Below are positions 47,888 through 58,740 of a DNA stretch of 64,000 nt, in pieces. The stretch lies in assembly GCA_029945375.1 (NCBI GenBank), contig CM057061.1, positions 1,116,001-1,180,000 on the forward strand. The letters are read 5' to 3'. Each line of letters begins with the position of its first letter. Position 1 is the first letter of the stretch. The notes below the pieces were generated by a model, which did no database searches, had not been told where the DNA came from, and saw only the letters and a list, made by a program, of their open reading frames with translations. The position numbers and the translations under genes were made by a program. This DNA comes from Agaricus subrufescens. Taxonomy: Eukaryota; Basidiomycota; Agaricomycetes; Agaricales; Agaricaceae.

Positions 47888-48394
47888 CTAGTCTGAGTAC
47901 GGCGGCGGACTCTCCGCCCGCTCGCCGCGTCGTCGGAACCACCGCCGCTTCCGCCCACCGTCCGCCTCCTCTTTGCGCTTCCTGAACAGGTCCCGGAGGC
48001 TCCGTTTCTTCCCCGCCGCCCCCTCCGGCACCGAGCGATCGCCGTCCTTCGGCTCCGCCGAATACTCAGGCAGCCCGAGACCCTCCCGGATCTCGTCCCA
48101 GGCCTGGTCATCCTGCTCGACCTCGATGCCCTCCCACCCGTGCCGCCGCAGTCTTTCAGCCAGTCTCTGCCGCTCTCTCATTCGTCTCTGCCACTCCCGG
48201 GCTACTTCTCTCTCTTCTCTCCGCCGTTCTCTCTCCATCCGTCGTATCTGCCGACGGTCTGCAGGCGTTATTCCGAGCTCCCTGTCAGTCGCCTTACGTA
48301 GTTTATGTCTCTGGTAGGCCTTGTAGCACTCGTCCACTACAATCACTGTCACTGCCACCCCCAACAATACCAACGCTGTGATCGGGTCCGCCAA
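47888..48394 (-). CDS. Hypothetical Arg/Glu-rich protein with N-terminal TM
   Basis: Intronless, 168 residues. Residues about 5-21 (I-T-A-L-V-L-L-G-V-A-V-T-V-I-V-V) form one TM helix or signal anchor. The rest is charged and probably helical (R-R-M-E-R-E-R-R-R-E-E-R-E-V-A-R-E-W), then a basic stretch and a C-terminal S-P-P-P-Y-S-D, a PPxY motif that could bind WW domains such as those of Nedd4-type ligases. High GC and the strong bias in composition fit a real gene. It lies 120 bp upstream of the single-TM gene on the same strand. Family not recognised. Confidence 0.6.
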   Translation of the reverse strand: MADPITALVLLGVAVTVIVVDECYKAYQRHKLRKATDRELGITPADRRQIRRMERERRREEREVAREWQRRMRERQRLAERLRRHGWEGIEVEQDDQAWDEIREGLGLPEYSAEPKDGDRSVPEGAAGKKRSLRDLFRKRKEEADGGRKRRWFRRRGERAESPPPYSD

Positions 48395-48734
48395 TGTGAC
48401 AAACTTGTGTTCTGGTAGATCAACTGAGTTTTGCTTGCGCCTCTAGAGTATGCGCTGTGGTGGTTGAGAGTACAGCTGGAATGTGTTGCTCCATTACTCA
48501 CCTTGGGGTACTCTAAACATTGTTTTACTCGATATGGCCCTTTACTCCACGATGGCTATGCGTTGTATTACGGCTTAATATCATGTCTTTCAAACGTAAA
48601 TGTGTATAGATTTGAACGCAAAGGTACGGGACATAGACGGATACCGTATACAAAGCCTAAAGTTCTTAGAATATCAAAGCCCCGCAAAGCTTGTACCAGT
48701 TCACCGAATACCATTACTCCACCTGCGTTTCGGT

Positions 48735-48818
48735 TGCTCATCGGTAACGGAAAATATTCTAACCTTTCAAAAGCATCCCAGAATATAAACAGTGCCGCGT
48801 AAAGTATCATCAAAGCAA
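48735..48818 (-). pseudogene. Fragment of the last DUF6534 exon
   Basis: After a CAG acceptor (48819-48821) the minus strand reads V-A-L-M-M-I-L-Y-A-A-L-F-I-F-W-D...F-P-L-P, matching the start of the last exon of the array genes (A-V-L-M-T-V-Y-T-I-L-F-I-F...F-x-L-P-G). Similarity fades after N-R-N-A-G-G. No upstream exon is present, and orientation is opposite to the intact genes. Confidence 0.45.
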
Positions 48819-48919
48819 CTGGAACAAAACAACCGAACCCATGTTTCAGTCAAACAATTTCACAGTATATGCGGAGGTCATTACCCATATTTATTGGAAA
48901 AACAACAGAACAAAAAAAA

Positions 48920-51875
48920 TTACACAATGCTCCCCAACTCTTTACGCCTCTCCCCCGCAAAATAATGCACAAACCAATAAGTCCACTCCGACACACCATC
49001 CTCCGAATCAACAAATCTAAATTCCACAAAGCACATTCCAGCCGAAGTGAACAGAACCGTAACCAAGTCATCCGGAAATCCGGTCTTCCTGCTTTCTAAT
49101 TGACGCCCCAACCGCTGATAACAGAAATCACATCCACCAAAGGTAGCTTCACGATACAGGCTGAAATCAGTTGACCAACTCAGATCCGGGACTTCCTTCC
49201 CCCCGCATTCTTCCCAACTACCTACACGTTCATGCTGTACAGTAGAGGGTCAATGGGCTGCGTTGACCGGAGATTTTTTACTCACTATACAAGACGGATT
49301 CCACGGATAATCTAATTTTATCTCGGGGGAGCTGGGGCGGCGAAACTGCAACCGGATGTGCCACTGCAGATGTCGAAAATCAAGCATTTTGACAGGGATT
49401 TGCCGCAGCAAACCTTGTGCCAAGAGTTCACCACGACGAGATTCATCCTAGGATTCCATTTTAGCATCACAAACATATGAACGCTAGACCAACTTACAAA
49501 CACAACTTCATGCAAGTTCCGAATGCCAGGTGCTGTCAATGACCTAAAACACGTAGCCAGGAGTCGAATGTGAGACACAACATAGAAAGTTTGATCTCTT
49601 TGTTCGATCCCTTTCACAACACTCGCAACAGCCATTTGGTAAACAAAGAGCCTTGTTCTACCGTCGTCACAAACGCTTTCTTCATCCGCTGGCCAAGTAA
49701 GCGAAATTGTTCCACTTTTTCCAGAAACACGCGCTAGAGCTCCTATAGTACGCTCATTGCTAACGTCATAATACAGATCGTTAACATCGATGCCATTGGG
49801 GGCTTGCCCAAGGACCCTGAGCGTACACTGAACATAAAGTTCGCGAGCTTCACGTTGAATATCGCGCGAAAACCCGGATCGAGAAAAGTCGGATATATAG
49901 TCAAGGAATGATTTATGAAAACATCGCAGGTCTTCTACGTGGGCCGTGTCGCGCGCGGGGATAGCCAAAACAGCACTGAGAGGACGAAGGGCGCTATAAG
50001 CCTCACTGGAACTCATACCCAGCCAGTTACATAGCACAATGAGTGTTTTGCCTCCTTGATCAAACTTGGGCTCCCAACCTACAGCCAACGCCAACAGGAG
50101 CTTTCGAGTATTTTCTTTGACTTTGGCTGAAACCCTGGACAAGATCCGCGAATACAGTGCGTCAAGTGGCGCCATCGGGTGATCCTCAAGCCGGATATTA
50201 GGCAGTGGATGAGAATCAATGACCTTGAATACGTCATTTAGTTGTAGTTCAGGGTCTCCTATGTCAAGGTCGCCAATATATTTGACGACGGTTTGAGCAT
50301 ATATGAAGAGGCCGCTCGAGGCATTAGCAAGCTTCCAGATGTCCCGTTCTTCAGGCCACTGCACCCGCAAGTTGAGTGAAAATTCAACTTGTATCTTTTT
50401 AAACTCGGTACGAAGAAATCGTTCTACATCTTCGCGAGCTTCGTTAGAGTCAACAAGAATTTCCTCTTTCTCGTAGGCTGGCCCAATATCCGCTTGAGCA
50501 AAGAATGACGCGATATGAGGCTCTGGACGACTGGCAATCATCCATACGACGGGTGAGGAAGGGTTTGTGAGGCAAAAGTCAGAGATAAGTTGGAGAAGGG
50601 TTCGTTGAGTGCGTGACTGGTCACATTCATCGAGACCGTCAATGACGATCAAGACGCGTTCAACAAATTTCAACGCAGGGTGTTTGATGAAGGCTTCAAG
50701 AATGAATCTCTCGAACTGTACTGACATCGACTTTCGAAGGAGAGAGGGATCGTTGGAAATCTCCTGTTCGATGAACTGGCGATAAGGCCTGCACTTGACT
50801 GCAAGCTGGTAAGCGAGCGTTACGATAGTTTTGCTTCCATCGCTACGCCCAGTGACGTTGAAGAAGACTGAAGCGCGTAGGGTCACAGAAGGGAGGGGGG
50901 ACTCTGCGATAGTCTGCATGATAGCTGACTTTCCAACTCCTGCTGCTCCGAACACCCAACGCATCTTCTTATCATTGTTATCCACGACGAAGCGTATGCA
51001 CCGTTCTAAGATGGCCAGACGGGTCCCCGGATGACATCGCGGGGGAGGGTCACGAGCGGAGGAATCAAATTCTGCGCCGAGTATCGTTTTTTCCAGTAGC
51101 TCCTTCATGACTAGTACGAGTGGCTGTTAGTGAACATGATACGTCAAGGACAACTTCTTACAGTCTTTTGCGTCGTTAACAACGACATTTGTATAAGTGA
51201 CTGACAGTAAATCAGTATCGGTCTGTCATGTATATGATGTTGCACTCTGACCAGTGTTCATGTTACCCTCGATAGATACGTTCCTTGAGTCGTGAATGCT
51301 CTGAACGTTATAAAACCCGCTGCGATTTTGGTCTTGTAGATCCTGGAGCAGAGGTGGCTAGGGTATCTTAACATTTTCATCCGCAAGTTAGGTCATAGAA
51401 ACTCACTGTCAGCTGTTGAGAAAGTGGCCGATTCTGGGAAGCTGGTCCAGGAACCAGTGAAGGCTGAGGTCCAGCTAATAGGGTGGGATGCTCCGGTAGG
51501 GCAAAGCCCGGGGGTTGTGATGGAGGGGCAGAGAGCGGATCTGGGGCGATCGAACCATGGGGGGCATGATCAAGTGCTGGCGTGAGATCTGAGTGCCCCA
51601 GCATAACCGGTGTATGAGCAAGTTGACTAGCTGGCTCATGTTGGGCTTTACTGATCGGAAGGCGTCCTGTAGAATCTTGAGTAGCGGAGTGAGTATTTGA
51701 ACAATATACCTGTTAAAGCACACATACCTTGTTGTCGCGTGCCAAGGCTTGAGGAAGGGCCAGAGGATAAGGCGTGCGGTTCACAAGGCTGGACGGGAAC
51801 AGCATCCCTAGGATCAGCTGGAAGTCCCTTTCGTGGACGACGGCGCCGAGGGCATAGAAAGTCGGATATGCGCAT
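48920..51875 (-). CDS. NACHT-domain NLR-like protein
   Basis: Seven exons (51875-51728, 51675-51407, 51357-51252, 51200-51162, 51110-49498, 49447-49286, 49234-48920) join in frame to 883 residues. The N-terminal 150 residues are a low-complexity Pro/Ser region after M-R-I-S-D-F-L-C. Next is the short N-V-S-I-E-G-N-M-N-T type motif common before fungal NACHTs. NACHT begins A-E-F-D-S-S-A-R-D-P-P-P-R-C-H-P-G-T-R, with Walker A G-A-A-G-V-G-K-S (about residues 242-249), Walker B V-L-I-V-I-D-G-L-D-E-C-D (about 340) and M-I-A-S-R-P-E-P-H-I. No ankyrin, WD40 or TPR repeats follow; the last two exons form a compact C-terminal region with F-G-G-C-D-F-C-Y. Fungal NLRs act in non-self recognition and cell death; the role here is inference. 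Intact. Confidence 0.85.
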
Positions 51876-52576
51876 TTGACAAGGCAACGTGGGAAGAGGG
51901 GAGCGGAGTCCTGTGTCACGTACAGCATCCCAAATTCACAGCTCAGTTTGCATTCACCCAATTTGCATGCAAAATCCAAATGAAATTGAACAAGATCGGA
52001 ATTCGTCTGAGGCTTTCTCTGAGTTTACTGCATCCACTCGTCGTCAGGAATAGCGATGGCTACAACCACATCTCTTTCTGCGAGTGCATGATTCCTTGAG
52101 TTTCTATCAGGTGTAAGCTGCAGGGATGTTAACTTGAATGCTCAATGTTACTAGTAGGGAGGGTTGGGTTCAGTTTCTAGTTCGCAATTCGGCATTTCCA
52201 TACTCTAAATTTATTTCAAATTCCTTATTGAAGCGCCTGAAATTCACCTTACTTCACATCCAGAAAACGGCTCATTGGGACCCCTGCAAATTAACCCATG
52301 CAAATTTTGATAAGCTGTATCTCGTCACCCTATAATGAATGAATCCATACTACCAGAAGAATAAAGTTGAAGTCAACGAATTTTGCTCTGGTGCTCGCAC
52401 GTGTATTCCCTTCAGACAACGTCGTTTCACAACTATCACATACGCGAGGCTGCAGAGTTTCGGTGCCTTCTGATGCCGGAAACATCAAAGTGGTGTGATG
52501 CTCAGGACATGATTAAGATCCATGTGTACATATATATGCCCTTAGCTGTCCCACCATACGTCACTCATCCTCCAGC
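51876..52576. other. No gene; divergent intergenic region
   Basis: 700 bp between the start of the NLR (-) and the start of the DUF2235 gene (+). It should hold both promoters. No ORF with support. Confidence 0.45.
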
Positions 52577-54841
52577 ATGGCAGAAGTCAGTGCGTCTCTT
52601 TCCGCCTCTCTCGCAGACCGGACTGCTGAAGTAGACGTCAAAGCCACTCAAATCCCTGCGAAGAGAAGAATTATCGTGTGCTGTGACAGGTGGGCATCCC
52701 ACAAGCACTCACTTTATAGTTCATGACAGCGCTTTTCGTCCCATTTAGTACATGGCCAGACGGACGTGCCAAGGGGTCGCACTGGAAATCCAACAATTCC
52801 AACGTCATGGTGGGCTCAATCTACTCTACAGTACACCACTACATCAAATTTCTTATTTGCAATGATTATATAGCGTCTAGCCAGACTTATTGAACGCGAA
52901 GACACGCGATCTTGTTTTCAGGACGCTGCTAAACAAAGGACCATTGACCAGATTGTCTATTACCAATCAGGCATTGGTACAGAAAGCAGCCCCCGGCCGA
53001 AATATGGTGATGATAGTATGCGTTTGTCCGTATCAATGTAAGCTTCCGTTTACTGAAAAAGCTATCATTCAATTTAGGCACTATCGGCGCATCTCTCGGT
53101 AAGTTGAATATTATCAGTTTGTTGTGTATATGGTTACAGATAAGAATCCGGGGGTTGTAGGTGCCCAGGTTGAAGAAGCTTACACGTTTATTGCTCAGTA
53201 TGTTTTGCCTAGGCCACCCAATAGCAAGCACTGATCAAATGAACCAGTAATTATAGGCCTGGCGACGACGTGCGTCAGCCTCCCTGTTTCATTGTTTCTG
53301 ATTAAATTAGAATCTGCAGATCTACCTCTTCGGGGTTTCAAGAGTGGGCAATACTTCGGTATAGCAACCGTAGATATATTAATGCATTTTTAGGGGGCCT
53401 ACATCGCTAGAATGGTGGCTACGTTCATCGTGAGTGTTCAGTTCTATTAAAATGTCAACCTTCCACCTGAATTACACAAGGGGGAGATCGGTCTACTTGA
53501 CAGGAACGGTATGGACCACTTCGCAAGCATCTTAGTCAACTTTCAAAGGCGGGGCTTGGAAACAAGCCCGGCAGGTAACTAGTTCGCTGTGTATATGCCG
53601 TCGCAAAAATGTACTAAAACTCTGATCACGCAGAACGAGAAGTGATAGAATCGAACCTCGCACCATGGTTGGATCCTGAGTCAAACGGTCGAAGGCGCGT
53701 TGTCATTGATAGAGATAGAGATCGCTTCACCATCAAGTATGGTCCCTACACATCCTCTTTTTTACCCCTAACATTTTGATGCCCAGGTGCATCGGTGTTT
53801 GGGATACAGTTGGGACCTATGGCATCCCGGACGAACTGGTTGTCAAGCACCCTAATAACAAGTTGTTTGGCTTCAAGAATCCCGGACGGCTAGGAGCCCA
53901 TATCCAATATGCATTTCAAGCCCTCGCTCTAGATGAACGTCGGGTAGACTTTGTGAGTTCAGCTCATCTTACCATATAACTAGACCGATGAAGTCACAGA
54001 ATTGTAATAAATTCAAACAAACGGTAGATGGTCAGAAAAAGGGCCAGGTGCTACGTCAGGCAAGCATCTTTCAGTAAATCTGATAGGCAAGCAACTGATC
54101 GCAATGCACAATCAATCAGTGCTGGTTTGGAGGTATTTCACGATTTCCAATAGGGGCTAAAAAGTCGCTCTGATAGATCTAAAACCCAATCAGGTACCCA
54201 TATAGACGTAGGTGCTTCGGAACTATACATTATCCGTCACTCATCTCTATCAGGTTGGCGGAGGATACTCGAACCACGATCTCTCGGATATTGCCCTTAT
54301 CTGGATGGCGGTCAGTTTGTTTTGTTTAGTGGTTTTGGTCACGCACTTAAAATACTCAGGCAAATATCGAACCCATCCTAGCGTTAGATATCAGACACTT
54401 GGAAAGATGTCTGGAACCGGTCGCAAGATGGGGTGAACAAGAGCCGCATAAGTAAGCTTGAGTCTATTTATCCCAGAACTTACTTCTTTGACCAGGTAAT
54501 ATCAAAGCTCTGTTACTGGGATATTTGCTAAGCCGAAGACCATCCAGCGAGAAGTTCCTGAAAAACCCGACGAAAGAACCAGTGAAAGTATCCATCCTTC
54601 GGTGTTAGCGCGAATCTCATCATATCCGAAACTGAGAATAGCCCTTGATGATCATCCACAGCTACTGTGGGATTTGCTTGTACTGGAAATGCAGCTCAAG
54701 GCTTATTGGGAGGCCAAATATGACCCTGAGTGCTCTCATGCCCAGGCGTACAGTGGAGGGAGCCGTTCCAGCACAAGTTTCAGTTTAAGGAAATATGCCA
54801 AAAGTCCTGGCCAAAGATCTTTTACGAATTTATTTCATTGA
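52577..54841 (+). CDS. DUF2235 alpha/beta-hydrolase (Tle1-like fold)
   Basis: 17 exons join in frame to 466 residues: 52577-52689, 52749-52809, 52874-53006, 53078-53098, 53140-53197, 53248-53269, 53320-53343, 53394-53429, 53481-53574, 53634-53736, 53787-53952, 54000-54059, 54120-54132, 54194-54207, 54254-54310, 54360-54451, 54508-54841. Family motifs appear in order: R-R-I-I-V-C-C-D-S-T-W-P-D-G (D-G-T-W is usual), S-N-V-M-R-L-A-R, I-V-Y-Y-Q-S-G-I-G-T, nucleophile elbow F-G-V-S-R-G-A-Y-I-A-R split over exons 7 and 8, V-W-D-T-V-G-T-Y-G-I-P, and H-I-D-V-G-G-G-Y...L-S-D-I-A-L-I-W-M. The Ser-Asp-His set looks present. Intron 12 is GC-AG and exons 13 and 14 are only 13 and 14 nt. Likely a soluble lipase or esterase; substrate unknown. 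Confidence 0.87.
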
Positions 54842-55161
54842 GTTTTTAATAATCTGAAAAATTGTATGATTAACTCTGTGAATATGATTCTGAGGTTAGT
54901 TTCATCACAATGAAATTTTTATTCCAAAGGGGACATAGGCATGAGCAAGGAACTACTATTGGCCGAATGCATTGTATTTCGTGTCCTATTTACGATGAGG
55001 CCAGTTATGTCAATCGATTTGTATGTGGAAGCACTGGAAGGAGTATTGTAAGCAAGTTAACCTACTCGACCAAATGACCGTTACACCATAAGGGAGATAA
55101 CAAAGTATCTTATATAACACATGCTTACAAGTTCTTTTCCGCCTAAAAAAGCGAAGCCACT
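54842..55161. other. No gene; convergent 3' ends
   Basis: 320 bp between the DUF2235 stop and the 3' end of the RapZ-C-like gene. Nothing recognised. Confidence 0.45.
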
Positions 55162-55566
55162 TTAACTTCTCTCCAGTTCTCGATGTTTCACTCTCACTTC
55201 CCAAGAAGAACCTAAATCTTCTCTCACTCGTCTTGCCAGCTCTTCCACGAACGTTACACTCCTATGCCGACCCAAGTAACAATTAACACCAACTACTACA
55301 TCCCCATCTGATCTTCCTCCCTCCGGACCAAGTTTTGCGAGGTGATCGAGGATATCTCGTCTGGCAACTTCAACTCTAGAGATGAAGACCTCATTATTCA
55401 TCAACCATTGACGAAGAGCAGTCGCGTCATTTGAGACTTTTTGTTGGAGCCTAAATTCTCGGGGAGGATTTGGGATATCACGGATATCATAGGAAAGTGT
55501 AGGTGTAGGTGAGAGTGGACCGTAGCGATGACCAAAAGATATGATATAAAGTATTTTCTTGTTCAT
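55162..55566 (-). CDS. RapZ C-terminal-domain-like protein
   Basis: Intronless, 134 residues. I-I-S-F-G-H-R-Y-G, Y-D-I-R-D-I-P-N-P-P-R-E and V-G-V-N-C-Y-L-G-R-H-R-S-V-T-F-V-E-E-L-A-R match the C-terminal domain of bacterial RapZ (S-F-G-F-x-x-G, D-x-R-x-L-P-N-P, G-C-T-G-G-x-H-R-S-V), which binds RNA and metabolite in bacteria. The N-terminal P-loop kinase domain of RapZ is absent, as in known stand-alone fungal members. The role in fungi is not established to my knowledge. Cytosolic by composition. Intact. Confidence 0.75.
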   Translation of the reverse strand: MNKKILYIISFGHRYGPLSPTPTLSYDIRDIPNPPREFRLQQKVSNDATALRQWLMNNEVFISRVEVARRDILDHLAKLGPEGGRSDGDVVVGVNCYLGRHRSVTFVEELARRVREDLGSSWEVRVKHRELERS

Positions 55567-56312
55567 GATAATGATATGTGGTCTGGGACGTATGTCGGGA
55601 GTTTAATCTTCTCACGCCAGGCCTCTACTTCAACGCCAGAAATAAATAGATCCGCGCTCATAAAAAGAAGAACCAAACACAATTGTATATCTTGAACAAA
55701 AAAACAAGTAACACTTTAGGAGAAAACCTAAATATCAAAAGTGATCAAGAACATAAAACCCTTTCAAGGAAAAATAAAAAATACACAAATTGCAAAACAG
55801 GGGTGACAAATGAGCGACGAGAAACACAATTTCAAACATTATAGAAAGTAATGTATATCACCAGGAAATACACACTCCAAAAATTTCCCGTATTTACTTT
55901 AATAATAATCATATAAACCCGATTGTGGGTCAGAGAAAAAGGAAGGACGGAACATAATGCAACACCTATCAAGGATCAACGCCCAGCATCTAGTAAGAGA
56001 TTGCAAAAATTGAACAAGGAAAATAATCAGAACAAGATTTCAGCCCAAATACGAAAGGTATAAATGGACCTAGATCGATAGGGATGCACCATTTTGACAA
56101 GCAAGTCAAGGGGTATACACAAGTAAAGTGAAAACAGATTTACATTGTTTACTTAGTTCTTTGTCGGGGTATCCGGTCCCGGACGGGAAGGTGGGGTTGA
56201 TGCCAGCACTGGGTTCGCACACCGGTCGACGAGTGTGACGAAGCATATAAAACATATGGACAGGAAGGAAACGCGACGAGGATAACCCTCGATTAATATT
56301 GCCTCGTTTCTT
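55567..56312. other. No gene; A-rich spacer
   Basis: Holds the upstream region of the RapZ-C-like gene and probably the 3' UTR of the gene ending at 56313. No supported ORF. Confidence 0.45.
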
Positions 56313-58560
56313 TCAGAACCCACCATAGGCATCGTCGGGGTTATAAACTGTAGTCCTCTTTTCTTCAACCCCAGGGCTAGTAGCGGTGTTGGTACCAGCA
56401 GTAGCAGTAGCAGTAGCAGCAGCGTTTTGTTTGGTGGCATCTAGTTTAGCGGTCGAAGGAGTGGTAACCGAACTATCGTGAAGCGCCTTGTCCTGTTCTG
56501 CGGCAAACACACTTGTCTGTGCCTCCATCGGTGTAGCCACGACCACACTGCTCGCCAACGGACTCTTCGTTGGAACGAACCTTCCATCCGCTTTAGCAGA
56601 TCCAGGGAGCGATTGCAATCCCATATTATTGACCCCGCTTGCACCACTCATGTCGCTTATTCCGCTAATATATCCAGTGCCGACCATGGGACTTTGGGGA
56701 ATGTAAGACGACACTGATGATCGTTCTTGAACAACAATTTCTGGCAATATTGGGGGAGGAGAGTCAACGCGATAACGCGAGGAATAAGAAAGTACTGGAG
56801 ATGGTGGAACTGGGAATTCGAGTGGCTCATGGGAAAATGAATCCGTTGAAAGCGTAGGAATGTGAGAAGTTTGAACACTGAGTGTATCCAGAGAGGGGCT
56901 GGCCGGGGGAACATAGGATGCAGCTGTAACAAACGGTGGAGAGGGCAAAGTCGCAGGCGAACCGGGAACACTGTGAGACGTAGAAACGACAGCAGCGGGG
57001 GGAGGCTGGACAGGCCCTTGGGTAGTAGAATTGACCGTGTCAGCTACAGAAACCGGCGGAGAGGTCGAGTCAACAGGAGCTTGGGTGATTATTTCGCTGC
57101 CAGAAGCAGAAGGATCGACAGAATGAGGCTGTGGAGGTACTGCAGGCAAATCCTTTTGTTGAGTGGCATAAAGCTCAGCTGCAGATGCAGCAAAACGTTC
57201 ATCCGCCGCAGGAGAGTTAGGAATGCCGTTCAATCGACGAGAAATCTCTGCATATTGAGCAGCTTGGAAAGGAGATACGCTGGAACGGCTCAAGTCAACA
57301 TAATCATTGGCAGGTACCTGGGCACTCCGCAATGAGGGCGGTGACGAGTGCGCATCAACGGTAAGCTGGCGGATCATCCCTGCAGGCTGTGGGATTCCGG
57401 CGGCAGTAGGCTCATACGGAGACGGTAGTGACGAGCTGGGTGCGAGGGAATTAGGCACATATGGGGATATGGCGGCAGCCCTCTGAGGCGAAGTAGGGGT
57501 AGAGGTCGAAAAGGCGCCCTGAGAGGGATACTGTTCCTGAGAAGGGTACTGTTCCTGATATTGATGGTAACTGCCGTACGCAGCCCTCTCTTGTCGGTAG
57601 TAAGGTTCGCTAAATCCCGCGGTGGAGGCGGATACAGGCTGTTGCTGGCGTTGTTGCATCATCGGCGAAACCGGCGGCGGAGGCGGATTGTATCCGCGCG
57701 CGACAGTATCTTCATGCGTCGGGGGGTCTGGCAGCAAGACCGCAGAACGGCGGAAATCTTGCGGACTAAAATCGATGGCATCTTCCCTCCGTTTACGTAC
57801 ACGCCGCTACAGGAACATTTTAGACGACATCGGGATGACAGAATTAGAATACTCACGACGAAGAATATGACTGCGAAAGCAATGGCAACTACTGCAGCCA
57901 CACCGGCAGCGACGCCTCCAACGATAGCACCTGTACTGACTCCAGAACTGGGGGATGGTGTAGTGGAAGCACTGGCTGCTGCGGGAGAACCATGGCTCGT
58001 AGTTATCAGGGTTGTCACCGTGTTGAAATCGACTGCAACGCTGGTGTCAGACGTCACCACGTTTGGGTGCGTTGCTGGAACCTATACACACTGTCAGGTA
58101 TAAGTTCAAAATAGCAGAAATAGGCAAGCATACAACCGGGGTTGGGGTGATAGCCGAAACAGAAGATGATACGCTGGTGGACGTGGTCGTAGGAGTGGCG
58201 GTGGACGTGGTCCTGGGCGTATTGGAACGTGTAATAGGGATTATAGGGATGATCTGAGTGGTTGTAGTCGGGGGATCTGGAGTGATGAGAGGTGGCAGGA
58301 TGGGAGTGGTCACTGTTGGCCTGTGATGTTCGTGTCCGTGCCCGATGGGAGGAACTAGGGACCTTGTCAGAAACAGGCAAGTGGGCAATCGGGAAAGGCT
58401 ACACACAGATGATAGTGTTGGGTGGATCATCATCAAATACTTCTGTCATTTCTGCATAAGTGGCAGTCGGGCTGAATCTTTTGTCGAGGACGTGGACCTT
58501 GTCGGCCTTGTGGCGAAGCAAGGCCCTGGCTCTGCGGAGATGGAGGGCATGGGAGGGCAT
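56313..58560 (-). CDS. Single-TM surface protein with long Pro/Ser-rich tail
   Basis: Exons 58560-58407, 58354-58134, 58081-57857 and 57806-56313 give 697 residues. Start chosen at M-P-S-H-A-L-H; an upstream in-frame ATG-like start near 58647 is possible. A short N-terminal region is followed by a Thr/Pro stalk (T-P-T-T-T-S-T-S), the TM helix A-I-V-G-G-V-A-A-G-V-A-A-V-V-A-I-A-F-A-V, the basic stop R-R-V-R-K-R-R, and a 480-residue cytoplasmic tail rich in S, P, Y and Q. The tail has a tandem Y-P-S-Q-E-Q and ends N-P-D-D-A-Y-G-G-F, the same terminal motif as the 46-kb gene. The two are probably distant paralogs. Likely a plasma-membrane protein linking wall to cytoplasm (inference). Confidence 0.7.
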
Positions 58561-58740
58561 AGGAGGAAAGGAGGGTGGGGGCAAAAGAATGTGGCGAGCC
58601 TTGGAAGCACCGAACAAAGACGAACAGACTGGCAAAGAAAAAAGCACGGCGACAGGAGAAATAAGAAATCAAACGACAACCATCATTCCCGGTGTGGGAA
58701 CTTCTTTCCATTCCGCTATCTACACACGCTACGATCTAGT

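Noticed and set aside
53645..53665. tRNA T-arm-like GGTTCGATTC on the minus strand
   Set aside because: Lies in a DUF2235 coding exon and no cloverleaf can be built around it.
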